A stretch of DNA of 6,199 nt from Schlegelella_A sp031360885 (GCA_031360885.1 JANMCC010000323.1:1-6199); one strand, 5' to 3'. Positions 1 through 5,764 are shown, counted from the stretch's first letter. The notes: a model not told the origin generated them from the sequence alone. Numbers and translations: made by a program.

Positions 1-24
1 GGGAGATACCGACCGGTATCTCCC
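1..24. terminator. Perfect 10-bp hairpin, candidate terminator
   Basis: The arm GGGAGATACC (1-10) is followed by a GACC loop and the exact reverse complement GGTATCTCCC (15-24). The hairpin lies about 70 bases downstream of the stop of the minus-strand oxidoreductase, so it could end that transcript. It could equally end a plus-strand gene lying to the left of the window. On the plus side no T-run follows. On the minus side any T-run would fall outside the window. The structure is certain and the terminator role is inference. Confidence 0.55.
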
Positions 25-92
25 TGCCTGCGCGCCTACGGCTCATCCCCGTTGCGGCCCGTCTATATGGCAGATATCGGCGGGACAGCACA

Positions 93-1478
93 CTAGGCGA
101 GCGGCGTAAGTTTCTCGAGCAGCGTCGGGATCAGCTCGCTCACCGTCGGATGGATGTGCACGGCGCGCTGGATCACCTTGTACGACAGGTCGCCGGCCAT
201 CGCGTCGAGCAGCAGGTGGACGACCTCGTCGCCTTCGATGCCGAGCAGCGAAGCGCCGAGGATGCGCTCGGTGCCGGCGTCGACCAGCACCTTCATGAAG
301 CCCTGGGTCTCGCCGCGCTCGCGGGCCCGCCCGACCCGGGTCATCGGCATGACGCCGACCAGCGCCGGCTTGCCGCGCGCCCGCACCTCGGCCTCGCTCA
401 TGCCGACCCGGCCGAGCGGCGGATCGATGAACAGGGCGTAGGCGCTCAGCCGCTCGCCGACGCGCCGCTGCTCGCCGTCGAGCAGGTTGCCGGCGACGAT
501 CTGGAAGTCGTTGTACGAGGTGTGGGTGAAGGCGCCGCGGCCGTTCGCGTCGCCGAGCGCCCAGACGCCGGCCACGCTGGTCTGCAAGCTGTCGTCGACG
601 GTGATGTAGCCGCGCGCGTCGGTCGCGATTCCCGCCCGGTCGAGGCCGAGGTCGTCGGTGTTGGGCCGCCGGCCGACCGCGGCGAGCAGGTCGCTGCCCT
701 CGATCGCCTGCGCTGCCCCGTGCGGGTCGATCAGCACCCGCACGCCGCGCCCGCCCGCGCCCGGGGCGACCTCGGCGTCCTTCACCGAGAAATGGAAGCG
801 CACGCCTTCGCGCTCGAGGATCTGCTGCACCTCGGCCGAGACCTCGGGGTCTTCGCGGCCGATCAGGCGGTCGCCGTACTCGAGCACGGTCACCTGCGAG
901 CCGAAGCGCCGGTACATCTGCGCGAACTCGAGGCCGATGTAGCTGCCGCCGGCGACGAGCAGGTGCTCGGGCAGGGTGTCCACGGCCATCATGGAGGTGT
1001 TGGTCAGCACCGGCACGTCGCCGATGCCCTTCCAGCCGGGCAGGACCGCGCGGCCGCCGACGTTGATGAAGATCTTCGGCGCCTCCAGGGTCCGGCCGTT
1101 CACCTCGACCGCGTGCGGACCGGTGAAGCGGGCGTGGCCCCAGGCCAGCTCGAGGTTCTTCGTCCGGGCGATCCACTTGCCCAGGCCCTCGATCGAGTGC
1201 GCCACGATGGCGTCCTTGCGCGCCTTCACCGCCTTCATGTCGACGCTGACCGGGCCGCCGACGACGACGCCGTAGTCGGCGGCGCGCCGCGCCAGCCAGG
1301 CGGTGCGCGCGCTCGCCACCAGGGTCTTGGTCGGGATGCAGCCGTCGTTGACGCAGGTGCCGCCGAGGTGCTCGCGCTCGACCAGCACGGTCTTCATGCC
1401 GGCCTCGGCCAGGCGGATGGCGAGGAAGGGGCCGGACTGGCCGCCGCCGATGACGATCGCGTCGTACGCAGTGCTCAT
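93..1478 (-). CDS. FAD-dependent pyridine nucleotide-disulfide oxidoreductase (dihydrolipoamide dehydrogenase/mercuric reductase-like)
   Basis: This 461-residue protein is a class I flavin disulfide reductase, probably cytoplasmic and homodimeric, passing electrons from NAD(P)H through FAD to a redox-active disulfide. Seen in the sequence: an N-terminal FAD-binding GGGQSG loop (residues 11-16) ending in Glu34; the disulfide motif GGTCVNDGCIPTK with Cys42 and Cys47; a second Rossmann loop AGGSYIGLE (176-184) with Glu200 at the end of the next strand, which in this family suggests NADH rather than NADPH; GRRPN near 269; the second FAD contact ALGDA near 305; and a C-terminal dimerisation domain with the catalytic pair His443 and Glu448 in HPTVSE. 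The N-terminal metal-binding domain and C-terminal vicinal cysteines of true MerA are absent, so mercuric reductase is unlikely. The substrate is unknown, and no 2-oxo-acid dehydrogenase genes flank it. The start is supported by GAGGAGA about 7 bases upstream. Confidence 0.93.
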   Translation of the reverse strand: MSTAYDAIVIGGGQSGPFLAIRLAEAGMKTVLVEREHLGGTCVNDGCIPTKTLVASARTAWLARRAADYGVVVGGPVSVDMKAVKARKDAIVAHSIEGLGKWIARTKNLELAWGHARFTGPHAVEVNGRTLEAPKIFINVGGRAVLPGWKGIGDVPVLTNTSMMAVDTLPEHLLVAGGSYIGLEFAQMYRRFGSQVTVLEYGDRLIGREDPEVSAEVQQILEREGVRFHFSVKDAEVAPGAGGRGVRVLIDPHGAAQAIEGSDLLAAVGRRPNTDDLGLDRAGIATDARGYITVDDSLQTSVAGVWALGDANGRGAFTHTSYNDFQIVAGNLLDGEQRRVGERLSAYALFIDPPLGRVGMSEAEVRARGKPALVGVMPMTRVGRARERGETQGFMKVLVDAGTERILGASLLGIEGDEVVHLLLDAMAGDLSYKVIQRAVHIHPTVSELIPTLLEKLTPLA

Positions 1479-1604
1479 GCGAGAGTCTCCTCGGGATCGG
1501 TCGCGGCGGCCGCGGTGGCAGGAGCCGCGATCATCGCTGCTCGCCGCCGACTGTGCGCCTCGATCTTCACGCTACGATCCGCCGCCAGTCACGGCTTCAT
1601 CACG
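1479..1604. promoter_or_regulatory. Divergent intergenic region
   Basis: These 126 bases separate the start codons of the minus-strand oxidoreductase and the plus-strand GIY-YIG-like gene, so both promoters are expected here. The only promoter-like element I see is TACGAT at 1573-1578, a possible plus-strand -10 box about 27 bases before the ATG at 1605. No good -35 box lies 17 bases upstream of it. The middle is very GC-rich and includes the 8-bp palindrome GCGGCCGC at 1506-1513. No clear operator is recognised. Confidence 0.35.
1486..1492 (-). promoter_or_regulatory. Shine-Dalgarno of the oxidoreductase
   Basis: On the minus strand this reads GAGGAGA, 7 bases before the ATG at 1478-1476. 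It fixes the start of the oxidoreductase at that ATG. Confidence 0.75.
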
Positions 1605-1940
1605 ATGAAAGCGCGCCGCCCGGCCTCGCGGTATCACGTCTATGTCGTCGAGCTCGACGACAGGGTCTGGAACCAGCGCCGCTTTCGCGAGGCCAACCCG
1701 GGCTGCGACGTCGGCAAGCCCTTCCTCTACGTCGGCATGACCGGGCTCGATCCCGACCTGCGCTTCGACCGGCACAAGGCCCGGATCCAGGCCAATCGCT
1801 ACGTGCACGACTTCGGCCTCAGGCTCGTGCCCGCGCTCTATGCCGTGTACAACCCGATGCCCTACGAGGCGGCGCGCGAGATGGAGGTGGAGCTGGCGAT
1901 CGGCCTGCGCGAAGCCGGCCACGGCGTCTGGCAGGCTTGA
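1605..1940 (+). CDS. Small GIY-YIG-like protein, putative nuclease-fold
   Basis: This 111-residue protein carries the pattern of the GIY-YIG superfamily. A first strand YHVYVVEL (10-17) stands in for GIY, and FLYVGMTG (40-47) for YIG. Arg53 and His57 are spaced as in the family's R-x3-H pair, and a later helix offers Glu94 or Glu96 as the metal-binding acid. Known members cut DNA as homing endonucleases, UvrC or SLX1. Many stand-alone bacterial proteins of this fold have no known role, so nuclease activity here is inference. The segment between the two motif strands (about 18-39) is longer than usual and contains Trp22 and Cys34. There is no signal peptide or membrane segment. The ATG at 1605 lacks a clear Shine-Dalgarno; an in-frame GTG at 1515 is possible, but the residues between look non-coding. 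It is transcribed divergently from the oxidoreductase, with 135 bases to the next gene. Confidence 0.75.
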   Translation: MKARRPASRYHVYVVELDDRVWNQRRFREANPGCDVGKPFLYVGMTGLDPDLRFDRHKARIQANRYVHDFGLRLVPALYAVYNPMPYEAAREMEVELAIGLREAGHGVWQA

Positions 1941-2002
1941 CCGCGGGCGGGTAGGCCCGGTCCGACGCGGCGACGGCCGGCGTTCGGGGTTGCGCACGGG
2001 CG

Positions 2003-2053
2003 ATCGTTCCGTTGGCCGCCGCGGCGCGGCGAACGAAACTGGCTCCATCGTTC
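2003..2053. promoter_or_regulatory. ATCGTTC repeats upstream of the small exported protein
   Basis: ATCGTTC occurs at 2003-2009 and again at 2047-2053, 44 bases apart. Its inverted core GAACGA lies between them at 2031-2036. The second pair forms an inverted repeat with an 11-base spacer, ending 22 bases before the ATG at 2076. TTGGCC (2012-2017) and GAAACT (2035-2040), 17 bases apart, form only a weak promoter match. The repeats could be regulator half-sites; short repeats also occur by chance. Confidence 0.25.
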
Positions 2054-2065
2054 AGCTTCCCTCTT

Positions 2066-2069
2066 GGAG
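2066..2069 (+). promoter_or_regulatory. Shine-Dalgarno deciding the start at 2076
   Basis: GGAG lies 6 bases before the ATG at 2076. An in-frame TTG at 2064 would overlap this site and add residues MEYP before the signal peptide, so the ATG at 2076 is preferred. Confidence 0.75.
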
Positions 2070-2075
2070 TACCCG

Positions 2076-2432
2076 ATGAAAACGATTGCCCGACTCGCCC
2101 TCACCGTTGCCACGCTCGCCGTCGCGGGCACCGCGTTCGCTACCCCGTTCGACAGCGCCGACCAGGCGCGCCGCGAGCAGAACCGCGAGGAAGTCCTCGC
2201 CAAGCACGGCGTCAGCCCCGCCGCCTACCGCTCGGGCGACTACCGTGCGACCGAGGAGTCGCCGTCGGCCAAGGCGTCGGTGCGCGCCACGACGCACCGC
2301 GCCGCCCAGGCGACGCGCAACTTCGGCCACCGAACCGCCGACAAGATGCGCGACTTCGGCGCCCGCCAGGACGCCAAGTTCGATCGCAAGGCGACGCCGC
2401 AGAAGGATCCGTACCAGCACGGTCCGAAGTAA
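2076..2432 (+). CDS. Small exported basic protein with 11-residue repeats, unknown function
   Basis: I do not recognise a named family for this 118-residue protein. It begins with a clear Sec signal peptide: Lys2 and Arg6, a hydrophobic stretch 7-17, and AGTAFA ending at residue 22 as a likely signal peptidase I site. There is no lipobox cysteine, and the mature protein contains no cysteine. The mature chain is probably periplasmic, hydrophilic and rich in Ala, Arg, Lys and Asp. Residues 69-101 form three 11-residue units (69-79, 80-90, 91-101), each with Arg at positions 2 and 7. Units 2 and 3 share RNFG/RDFG and a terminal Lys. The C-terminus (102-118) is Lys/Pro-rich and probably disordered. 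GGAG at good spacing supports the start. The gene stands alone on its strand, 135 bases after the GIY-YIG-like gene, and converges on exonuclease III 55 bases away. Confidence 0.85.
   Translation: MKTIARLALTVATLAVAGTAFATPFDSADQARREQNREEVLAKHGVSPAAYRSGDYRATEESPSAKASVRATTHRAAQATRNFGHRTADKMRDFGARQDAKFDRKATPQKDPYQHGPK
2280..2378 (+). repeat. Three 33-base coding repeats (11-residue units)
   Basis: The units begin at 2280, 2313 and 2346. At protein level they read VRATTHRAAQA, TRNFGHRTADK and MRDFGARQDAK. Arg is fixed at positions 2 and 7, and His at 6 in the first two. At DNA level the last two share AACTTCGGC/GACTTCGGC in register. The first unit is more diverged. Confidence 0.6.
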
Positions 2433-2487
2433 TACCGCGGTCCGGGCGCAGCGCGCGTTCGGGCGGCCGTTCTTCAACGGGACGGAG

Positions 2488-3267
2488 TCAGTCGAGCACG
2501 ACCCAGGTTGGCGCGTGGTCGCTGGGCTTCTCGCGCCCGCGCACAGCGCGGTCGACGCCGGCCTGGCGCAGGCGCGCGCTCGCCGGCGCATTGAGCAGCA
2601 GGTGATCGATGCGAAGGCCGGCATCGCGGGCGAAGCGGTCGCGGAAGTAGTCCCAGAACGTATAGATCGGCTCGCCTTCGTGCAGCGCATGGATCGCGTC
2701 GGTCCAGCCCTGGGCGAGCAGGCGCCGGTACGCGTCGCGGCTTTGCGGCTGCAGCAGCGCGTCCTTCTTCCACGAGGCGGCGTTGTAGATGTCGCCTTTG
2801 CCGTCGGTGGCGACGACGTTGTAGTCGCCGATCAGGAGCACCGGCTCGCTGCTGGCCACCAGGCTCGCCGCATGCTCGATCAGGCGCGCGAACCAGGCGA
2901 GCTTGTAGTCGAACTTCGGCCCCGGCTGCGGGTTGCCGTTCGGCAGATAGATCGAGGCGACGATCACGCCGTGCGCTGCCGCCTCGAGGTAACGGCTGTG
3001 CGTGTCGTCCGGGTCGCCGGGCAGCCCGCGCCGGCGCTCGCTGAGGCCACCGCCGTCGCGTGCCAGCACCGCCACCCCGTTGAAGCCCTTCTGGCCGTGC
3101 CAGATCGCGCTGTATCCCGCCGCCTCGATCTCGAGCTGCGGGAAGGTCTCGTCGGAGGTCTTCAGCTCCTGAAGGCAGGCGATGTCGGGCTTCGCCTCCT
3201 CGAGCCACTCGAGCAGGCGGGGCAGCCGGCTGGTGATGCCGTTGACGTTGAAGGTCGCGATCTTCAT
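2488..3267 (-). CDS. xthA: Exodeoxyribonuclease III / AP endonuclease
   Basis: This 259-residue protein belongs to the Mg-dependent exonuclease III/APE1 family, which nicks DNA at abasic sites and trims damaged 3' ends in base excision repair. All expected catalytic residues are visible: Asn7 in TFNVNG, Glu34 in CLQELK, Tyr107 in SIYLPNG, Asp148 and Asn150 in GDYNV, Asp221 in RIDHLLL, and Asp250-His251 in PSDHAP. The length is close to the 268 residues of the E. coli enzyme and it appears intact. The ATG at 3267 overlaps the stop of the upstream thioredoxin-like gene as ATGA. No good Shine-Dalgarno precedes it, so translation probably depends on reinitiation after the thioredoxin gene. The frame is open further upstream, but that Arg-rich stretch only shadows the thioredoxin gene, and exonuclease III proteins start at MKIATFN. 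It is probably the last gene of a three-gene minus-strand cluster. Confidence 0.95.
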   Translation of the reverse strand: MKIATFNVNGITSRLPRLLEWLEEAKPDIACLQELKTSDETFPQLEIEAAGYSAIWHGQKGFNGVAVLARDGGGLSERRRGLPGDPDDTHSRYLEAAAHGVIVASIYLPNGNPQPGPKFDYKLAWFARLIEHAASLVASSEPVLLIGDYNVVATDGKGDIYNAASWKKDALLQPQSRDAYRRLLAQGWTDAIHALHEGEPIYTFWDYFRDRFARDAGLRIDHLLLNAPASARLRQAGVDRAVRGREKPSDHAPTWVVLD

Positions 3268-3602
3268 GAGGGTGTGCGCGGATCGATCGCCGCGAATCCG
3301 GTTTCGACGGCGACGTCGGTTCCCGGCCGCACGACGCGAGCGTGCTCCTTGCCGTCGCGCAGGAACACGAGCGTCGGCCAGAGCGTGACGCCGAACGAGC
3401 GACCGAGCCGCCGGCCGCTGCCGTCTTCGATGCGGATGTGGCGCACGTGCGGATGGCCGGAGAAGGCGTTGGCGATGTGCGGCTGCGCGGCGCGGCAGTG
3501 GCCGCACCACGAGGTGCCGAACTCGAGCAGGGTGGTGCCGGGAAGCGCGTCGATCTGCTCCCGTGTCGGCTCAGGATCGGAGGTGCCGTGTTGCAAGGCC
3601 AT
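3264..3602 (-). CDS. Thioredoxin-family protein with CGHC active site
   Basis: This 112-residue single-domain thioredoxin fold has the active site FGTSWCGHC (28-36; Cys33 and Cys36) and a probable cis-proline, Pro76, in LWPTLVFLRDG. No signal peptide or membrane segment is present, so it should act in the cytoplasm as a disulfide reductase or thiol exchanger. CGHC, rather than the CGPC of standard thioredoxins, is the dipeptide found in protein disulfide isomerases. In known proteins this raises the redox potential, so it may not replace TrxA. The start ATG (3602-3600) has no evident Shine-Dalgarno and lies 13 bases downstream of a strong hairpin. No other in-frame ATG precedes the active site. 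The stop overlaps the start of exonuclease III by 4 bases, which implies one transcript. The substrate is unknown. Confidence 0.88.
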   Translation of the reverse strand: MALQHGTSDPEPTREQIDALPGTTLLEFGTSWCGHCRAAQPHIANAFSGHPHVRHIRIEDGSGRRLGRSFGVTLWPTLVFLRDGKEHARVVRPGTDVAVETGFAAIDPRTPS

Positions 3603-3615
3603 GGCGGCGATTCTG

Positions 3616-3647
3616 GCCGAGCCGGCTCCAGGGCGTGCCGGCTCGGC
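3616..3647. other. Strong 11-bp hairpin before the thioredoxin-like gene
   Basis: GCCGAGCCGGC (3616-3626) and its exact reverse complement (3637-3647) enclose a 10-base loop. A further partial copy, CCGGCTCGG (3650-3658), could pair instead with 3617-3625 over 9 bp, giving two competing stems. On the minus strand the element lies 16 bases after the stop of the 72-residue gene and 13 bases before the thioredoxin start. No T-run follows, so it is not a standard intrinsic terminator. It could pause RNA polymerase, stabilise or process the message, or reduce translation of the downstream gene. Confidence 0.6.
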
Positions 3648-3663
3648 GACCGGCTCGGGATCG

Positions 3664-3882
3664 TCAGGGCTTGCCGGGCGGCTTGGCCGGCTTGGGCGCG
3701 GGCGGGTTCGCCTTGGCAGGATCGCCTTCGAGTGGGCCGGTGACGACGTCGGATACCGCCTTGCCGAGAGAGTCGGCGATGCCGGCGTCGCGCGGCTCGA
3801 CCGGCGGGTGGCGCCAGGGCCCGTCGTCGTCTTCCCAGTCGTTTCCGGTCGGGCCCGGCTTTTGCCCTGAGGGCTTGTTCAT
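3664..3882 (-). CDS. Uncharacterised 72-residue protein
   Basis: I do not recognise a family. The protein begins MNKPSGQKPGPTGNDW, followed by an acidic, tryptophan-bearing segment EDDDGPWRHPPVEPRD (17-32). A short possible helix IADSLGKAVSDVVTG (35-49) follows, then a Pro/Lys/Ala tail to residue 72. It has no cysteine, signal peptide or membrane segment and is likely largely disordered. Codon use has the high G/C third positions of its neighbours, which supports a real gene. GAGGG lies 7 bases before the ATG. The gene is first in the same-strand series with the thioredoxin-like protein and exonuclease III, separated from the former by 61 bases that hold a strong hairpin. Its start lies only 13 bases from the divergent AsmA-family start. 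Co-transcription with the thioredoxin-like gene is plausible but unproven. Confidence 0.7.
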   Translation of the reverse strand: MNKPSGQKPGPTGNDWEDDDGPWRHPPVEPRDAGIADSLGKAVSDVVTGPLEGDPAKANPPAPKPAKPPGKP

Positions 3883-3895
3883 GAGGGAGCCCTCG
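3883..3895. promoter_or_regulatory. 13-bp divergent gap carrying both Shine-Dalgarno sequences
   Basis: The gap GAGGGAGCCCTCG holds the plus-strand site GAGGGAG (3883-3889), 6 bases before the AsmA-family ATG at 3896. Read on the minus strand, it also holds GAGGG (3894-3890), 7 bases before the ATG at 3882. The two form the dyad GAGGG-AG-CCCTC. There is no room for a promoter here, so each gene's promoter must lie inside the coding region of the other. The plus-strand site also favours ATG 3896 over the in-frame ATG at 3881. Confidence 0.75.
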
Positions 3896-5764
3896 ATGTC
3901 GGTCGTTCGGCGAGCAATCGGCAGGCCCGGGGCCCCGGGCTCGCGCGGGCTGGGACGCGCGCCGAGGGTCGCACTCGGCCTGGCCCTGGCCCTCGTCGTC
4001 GTGCTTGCCTCGCATCCCTGGTGGCTGGCGCGCGCGCTTGGCTCGTACCTCGGCGAAACGTCCGGACGCGAGGTCCATTTCGATTCGGTCCGCGTCGGCC
4101 TCAGCCCCGCCCTCGCGCCGCGGGTCGTGATGAGCGGGGTGCGCATCGCCAATGCGCCGTGGGCCGACCCGAGCCGGCCGTTCGCCGTGCTGGCCGAGGT
4201 GGAGTTCGAATTCGCCTGGCGTCGCCACGAGGATCGCTGGCTCGTGACCCGGATGGTTCTGCGCGACGGCGAGGTCGATCTGGCGCGCGAGGCGGATGGT
4301 CGGCGCAACTGGCGGCTGCGCGATCCTGAGGATCGCGGTCCCGGCCACTTCTGGTTCCAGGCGATCGAGCCGCATCGCGTGGCCATCGGCTTCCACCACG
4401 CGGCTGCCGAGCTGGTGGTTCGCACCCGCGTCACCGATCTCGTCCCGGCCGAGGCCAGCGCCGAGGGCGAAGCGCTCGTCAACCGCATCGACGTCGACGG
4501 CCGCTGGCGCGGCGTCGCCTTCCAGGGCGGCGCGGCGACCGGCCCGGAGCTGACCTTCTTCGAGAGCGGCCGCTGGTTTCCGGCTCGCGCCCGGTTCGAG
4601 CTGGCGGGCGTGCGGTTCGAGGCCGAAGGCCGGGCGGCCGACCTGGTTCGCGGCGTGCAGGTCGATGTGGCGATTCGATCGAGCGGTAATTCGCTCGCGG
4701 CCCTTCGGCCCTTCGTCGGCGCACGCTATGCCGAGCCGCGCGACTTTCGCGTCGAAGGCCGGTTGCGCACCGACGACGCGGCTTACTCGCTCGGCGGCGC
4801 GCGCGTCCGGGTCGGCGCCACCGACCTCGCGGGCGAGCTCTCCTGGTCGCGGCGCGGCGAGCGGCGCGCGGTGAGCGCGCGCCTGAGCAGCGAGCTCACC
4901 GACCTGGCCGACCTGCTCTGGCTGGCAGGGCGAAGCCCCACCACAGCGGCGACGATGCCGAAAGCGGCCCGAGCGGCGGAGGCAGCCGCCTCGCCGGTCG
5001 CGGCGCGCGACGCGTTCGCCGGCGCGCGCGAGCTCGATGCCGACATCGTCTTCGCGGCGAAGCGCTTCCGCGTCGCCGCCGCGCCGATGCTGCAGAGCCT
5101 GAGTCTCAAGGCGCTGCTCGCAGACGGCGTGCTCGCGGTCTCGGATCTCGACGTCGGCTGGGGCGGCGGGCATTCGACCGGCCGGTTCGGCGTCGACCTG
5201 CGCCAGCACCCGGCCCGCGGCGAAGCGCACGTCGAGACGCGCGGGGTTCGCGTCGAGTCCTTGTTCGCGGCGAGCGACGCGAGCCGCCGGGTCACCGGCG
5301 CGCTGCGCGGCCGCGTCGCCCTGAAGGCGAGCGGCGACAACGCCGAGGCGCTGCGTGCGAGCGTGACCGGCACGGTCTCGGCGATGCTGATCGATGGAAC
5401 GATCCCGAGCCTGCTCGACGCGCAGATGGGCCTGGAGGGCGGCAAGCTGATGCGCACCTTCTTCAGCGGCAGCGAGGCCCTCGCCCTGCCGTGCGCCGCC
5501 GCGGTGGCCGAGCTGGGCGCGGGCCGCGCGAGCATCCGCAAACTCGTCATCGCCAGCGCCAACACGCGCATCACCGGCAGCGGGGTCATCGACCTGCGCG
5601 ACGGCGCCATCGACATGGCGCTGACGCCCGAGGCGAGGCGGCCGGGCCTGTTCGAGCTGCAGAAGTCGATCCGCCTCTCGGGCCGCTTGCCGAAGCCGGA
5701 GAAGTCGCTGGTCGACCGGATGGAGCCGATCAAGGTGACCGACTGCGACGCGGTCAAGCCCTGA
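3896..5764 (+). CDS. AsmA-family envelope protein
   Basis: This 622-residue protein has an N-terminal Arg-rich cytoplasmic stretch (1-24) and one membrane segment at about 25-45. After it comes the typical AsmA opening (46-110): SYLGETSGREVHFDSVRVGL, then VRIANAPWADPSRPFA and alternating short strands. The long beta-rich middle is interrupted by an Ala-rich, low-complexity linker at about 345-378. The C-terminal AsmA module runs from about 490, with ITGSGVIDLRDGAIDMALTP and LFELQKSIRLSGRLPKPEKS as family-like elements. AsmA proteins are inner-membrane-anchored periplasmic proteins related to bridge-like lipid-transfer proteins and linked to outer-membrane assembly and phospholipid transport. 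Which cargo this one handles cannot be told. The start is chosen for the GAGGGAG site 6 bases upstream. The gene is divergent from the 72-residue gene and convergent with arginase, whose stop is 10 bases away. Confidence 0.88.
   Translation: MSVVRRAIGRPGAPGSRGLGRAPRVALGLALALVVVLASHPWWLARALGSYLGETSGREVHFDSVRVGLSPALAPRVVMSGVRIANAPWADPSRPFAVLAEVEFEFAWRRHEDRWLVTRMVLRDGEVDLAREADGRRNWRLRDPEDRGPGHFWFQAIEPHRVAIGFHHAAAELVVRTRVTDLVPAEASAEGEALVNRIDVDGRWRGVAFQGGAATGPELTFFESGRWFPARARFELAGVRFEAEGRAADLVRGVQVDVAIRSSGNSLAALRPFVGARYAEPRDFRVEGRLRTDDAAYSLGGARVRVGATDLAGELSWSRRGERRAVSARLSSELTDLADLLWLAGRSPTTAATMPKAARAAEAAASPVAARDAFAGARELDADIVFAAKRFRVAAAPMLQSLSLKALLADGVLAVSDLDVGWGGGHSTGRFGVDLRQHPARGEAHVETRGVRVESLFAASDASRRVTGALRGRVALKASGDNAEALRASVTGTVSAMLIDGTIPSLLDAQMGLEGGKLMRTFFSGSEALALPCAAAVAELGAGRASIRKLVIASANTRITGSGVIDLRDGAIDMALTPEARRPGLFELQKSIRLSGRLPKPEKSLVDRMEPIKVTDCDAVKP

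Noticed and set aside
93..1478. Mercuric reductase (merA) name for the oxidoreductase
   Set aside because: There is no N-terminal heavy-metal domain, no C-terminal cysteine pair and no mer neighbours. The C-terminus has the HPTxSE dyad of dihydrolipoamide dehydrogenase-like enzymes.
150..1604. Long plus-strand open frame running antisense through the oxidoreductase and into the GIY-YIG-like gene
   Set aside because: It is an Ala/Asp/His-rich shadow of the oxidoreductase codons, as expected at about 70% GC. Only the part from ATG 1605 has family-like motifs.
2467..2480. Small inverted repeat CCGTT-CTTC-AACGG between the convergent small exported gene and exonuclease III, as a terminator
   Set aside because: It has only 5 bp of stem and no T-run on either strand, which is too weak to call.
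3268..3510. N-terminal extension of exonuclease III
   Set aside because: The extra 81 residues are a frame-shifted shadow of the thioredoxin gene. The family starts at MKIATFN, and ATG 3267 gives the ATGA overlap.
2086..3870. Plus-strand open frame opposite the exonuclease III cluster
   Set aside because: Its composition is low-complexity Arg/Ala/Val, and it is antisense to genes with complete catalytic motifs.
3563..3895. N-terminal extension of the AsmA-family protein
   Set aside because: The extension lies antisense to the 72-residue gene and lacks motifs. The strong GAGGGAG site selects ATG 3896, just before a basic stretch and membrane segment.
2474..5230. Minus-strand open frame of about 918 codons across the AsmA-family gene, the small gene, the thioredoxin-like gene and exonuclease III
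   Set aside because: It is Arg/Ala/Pro-rich with no domain pattern and is out of frame with, or antisense to, four well-supported genes.
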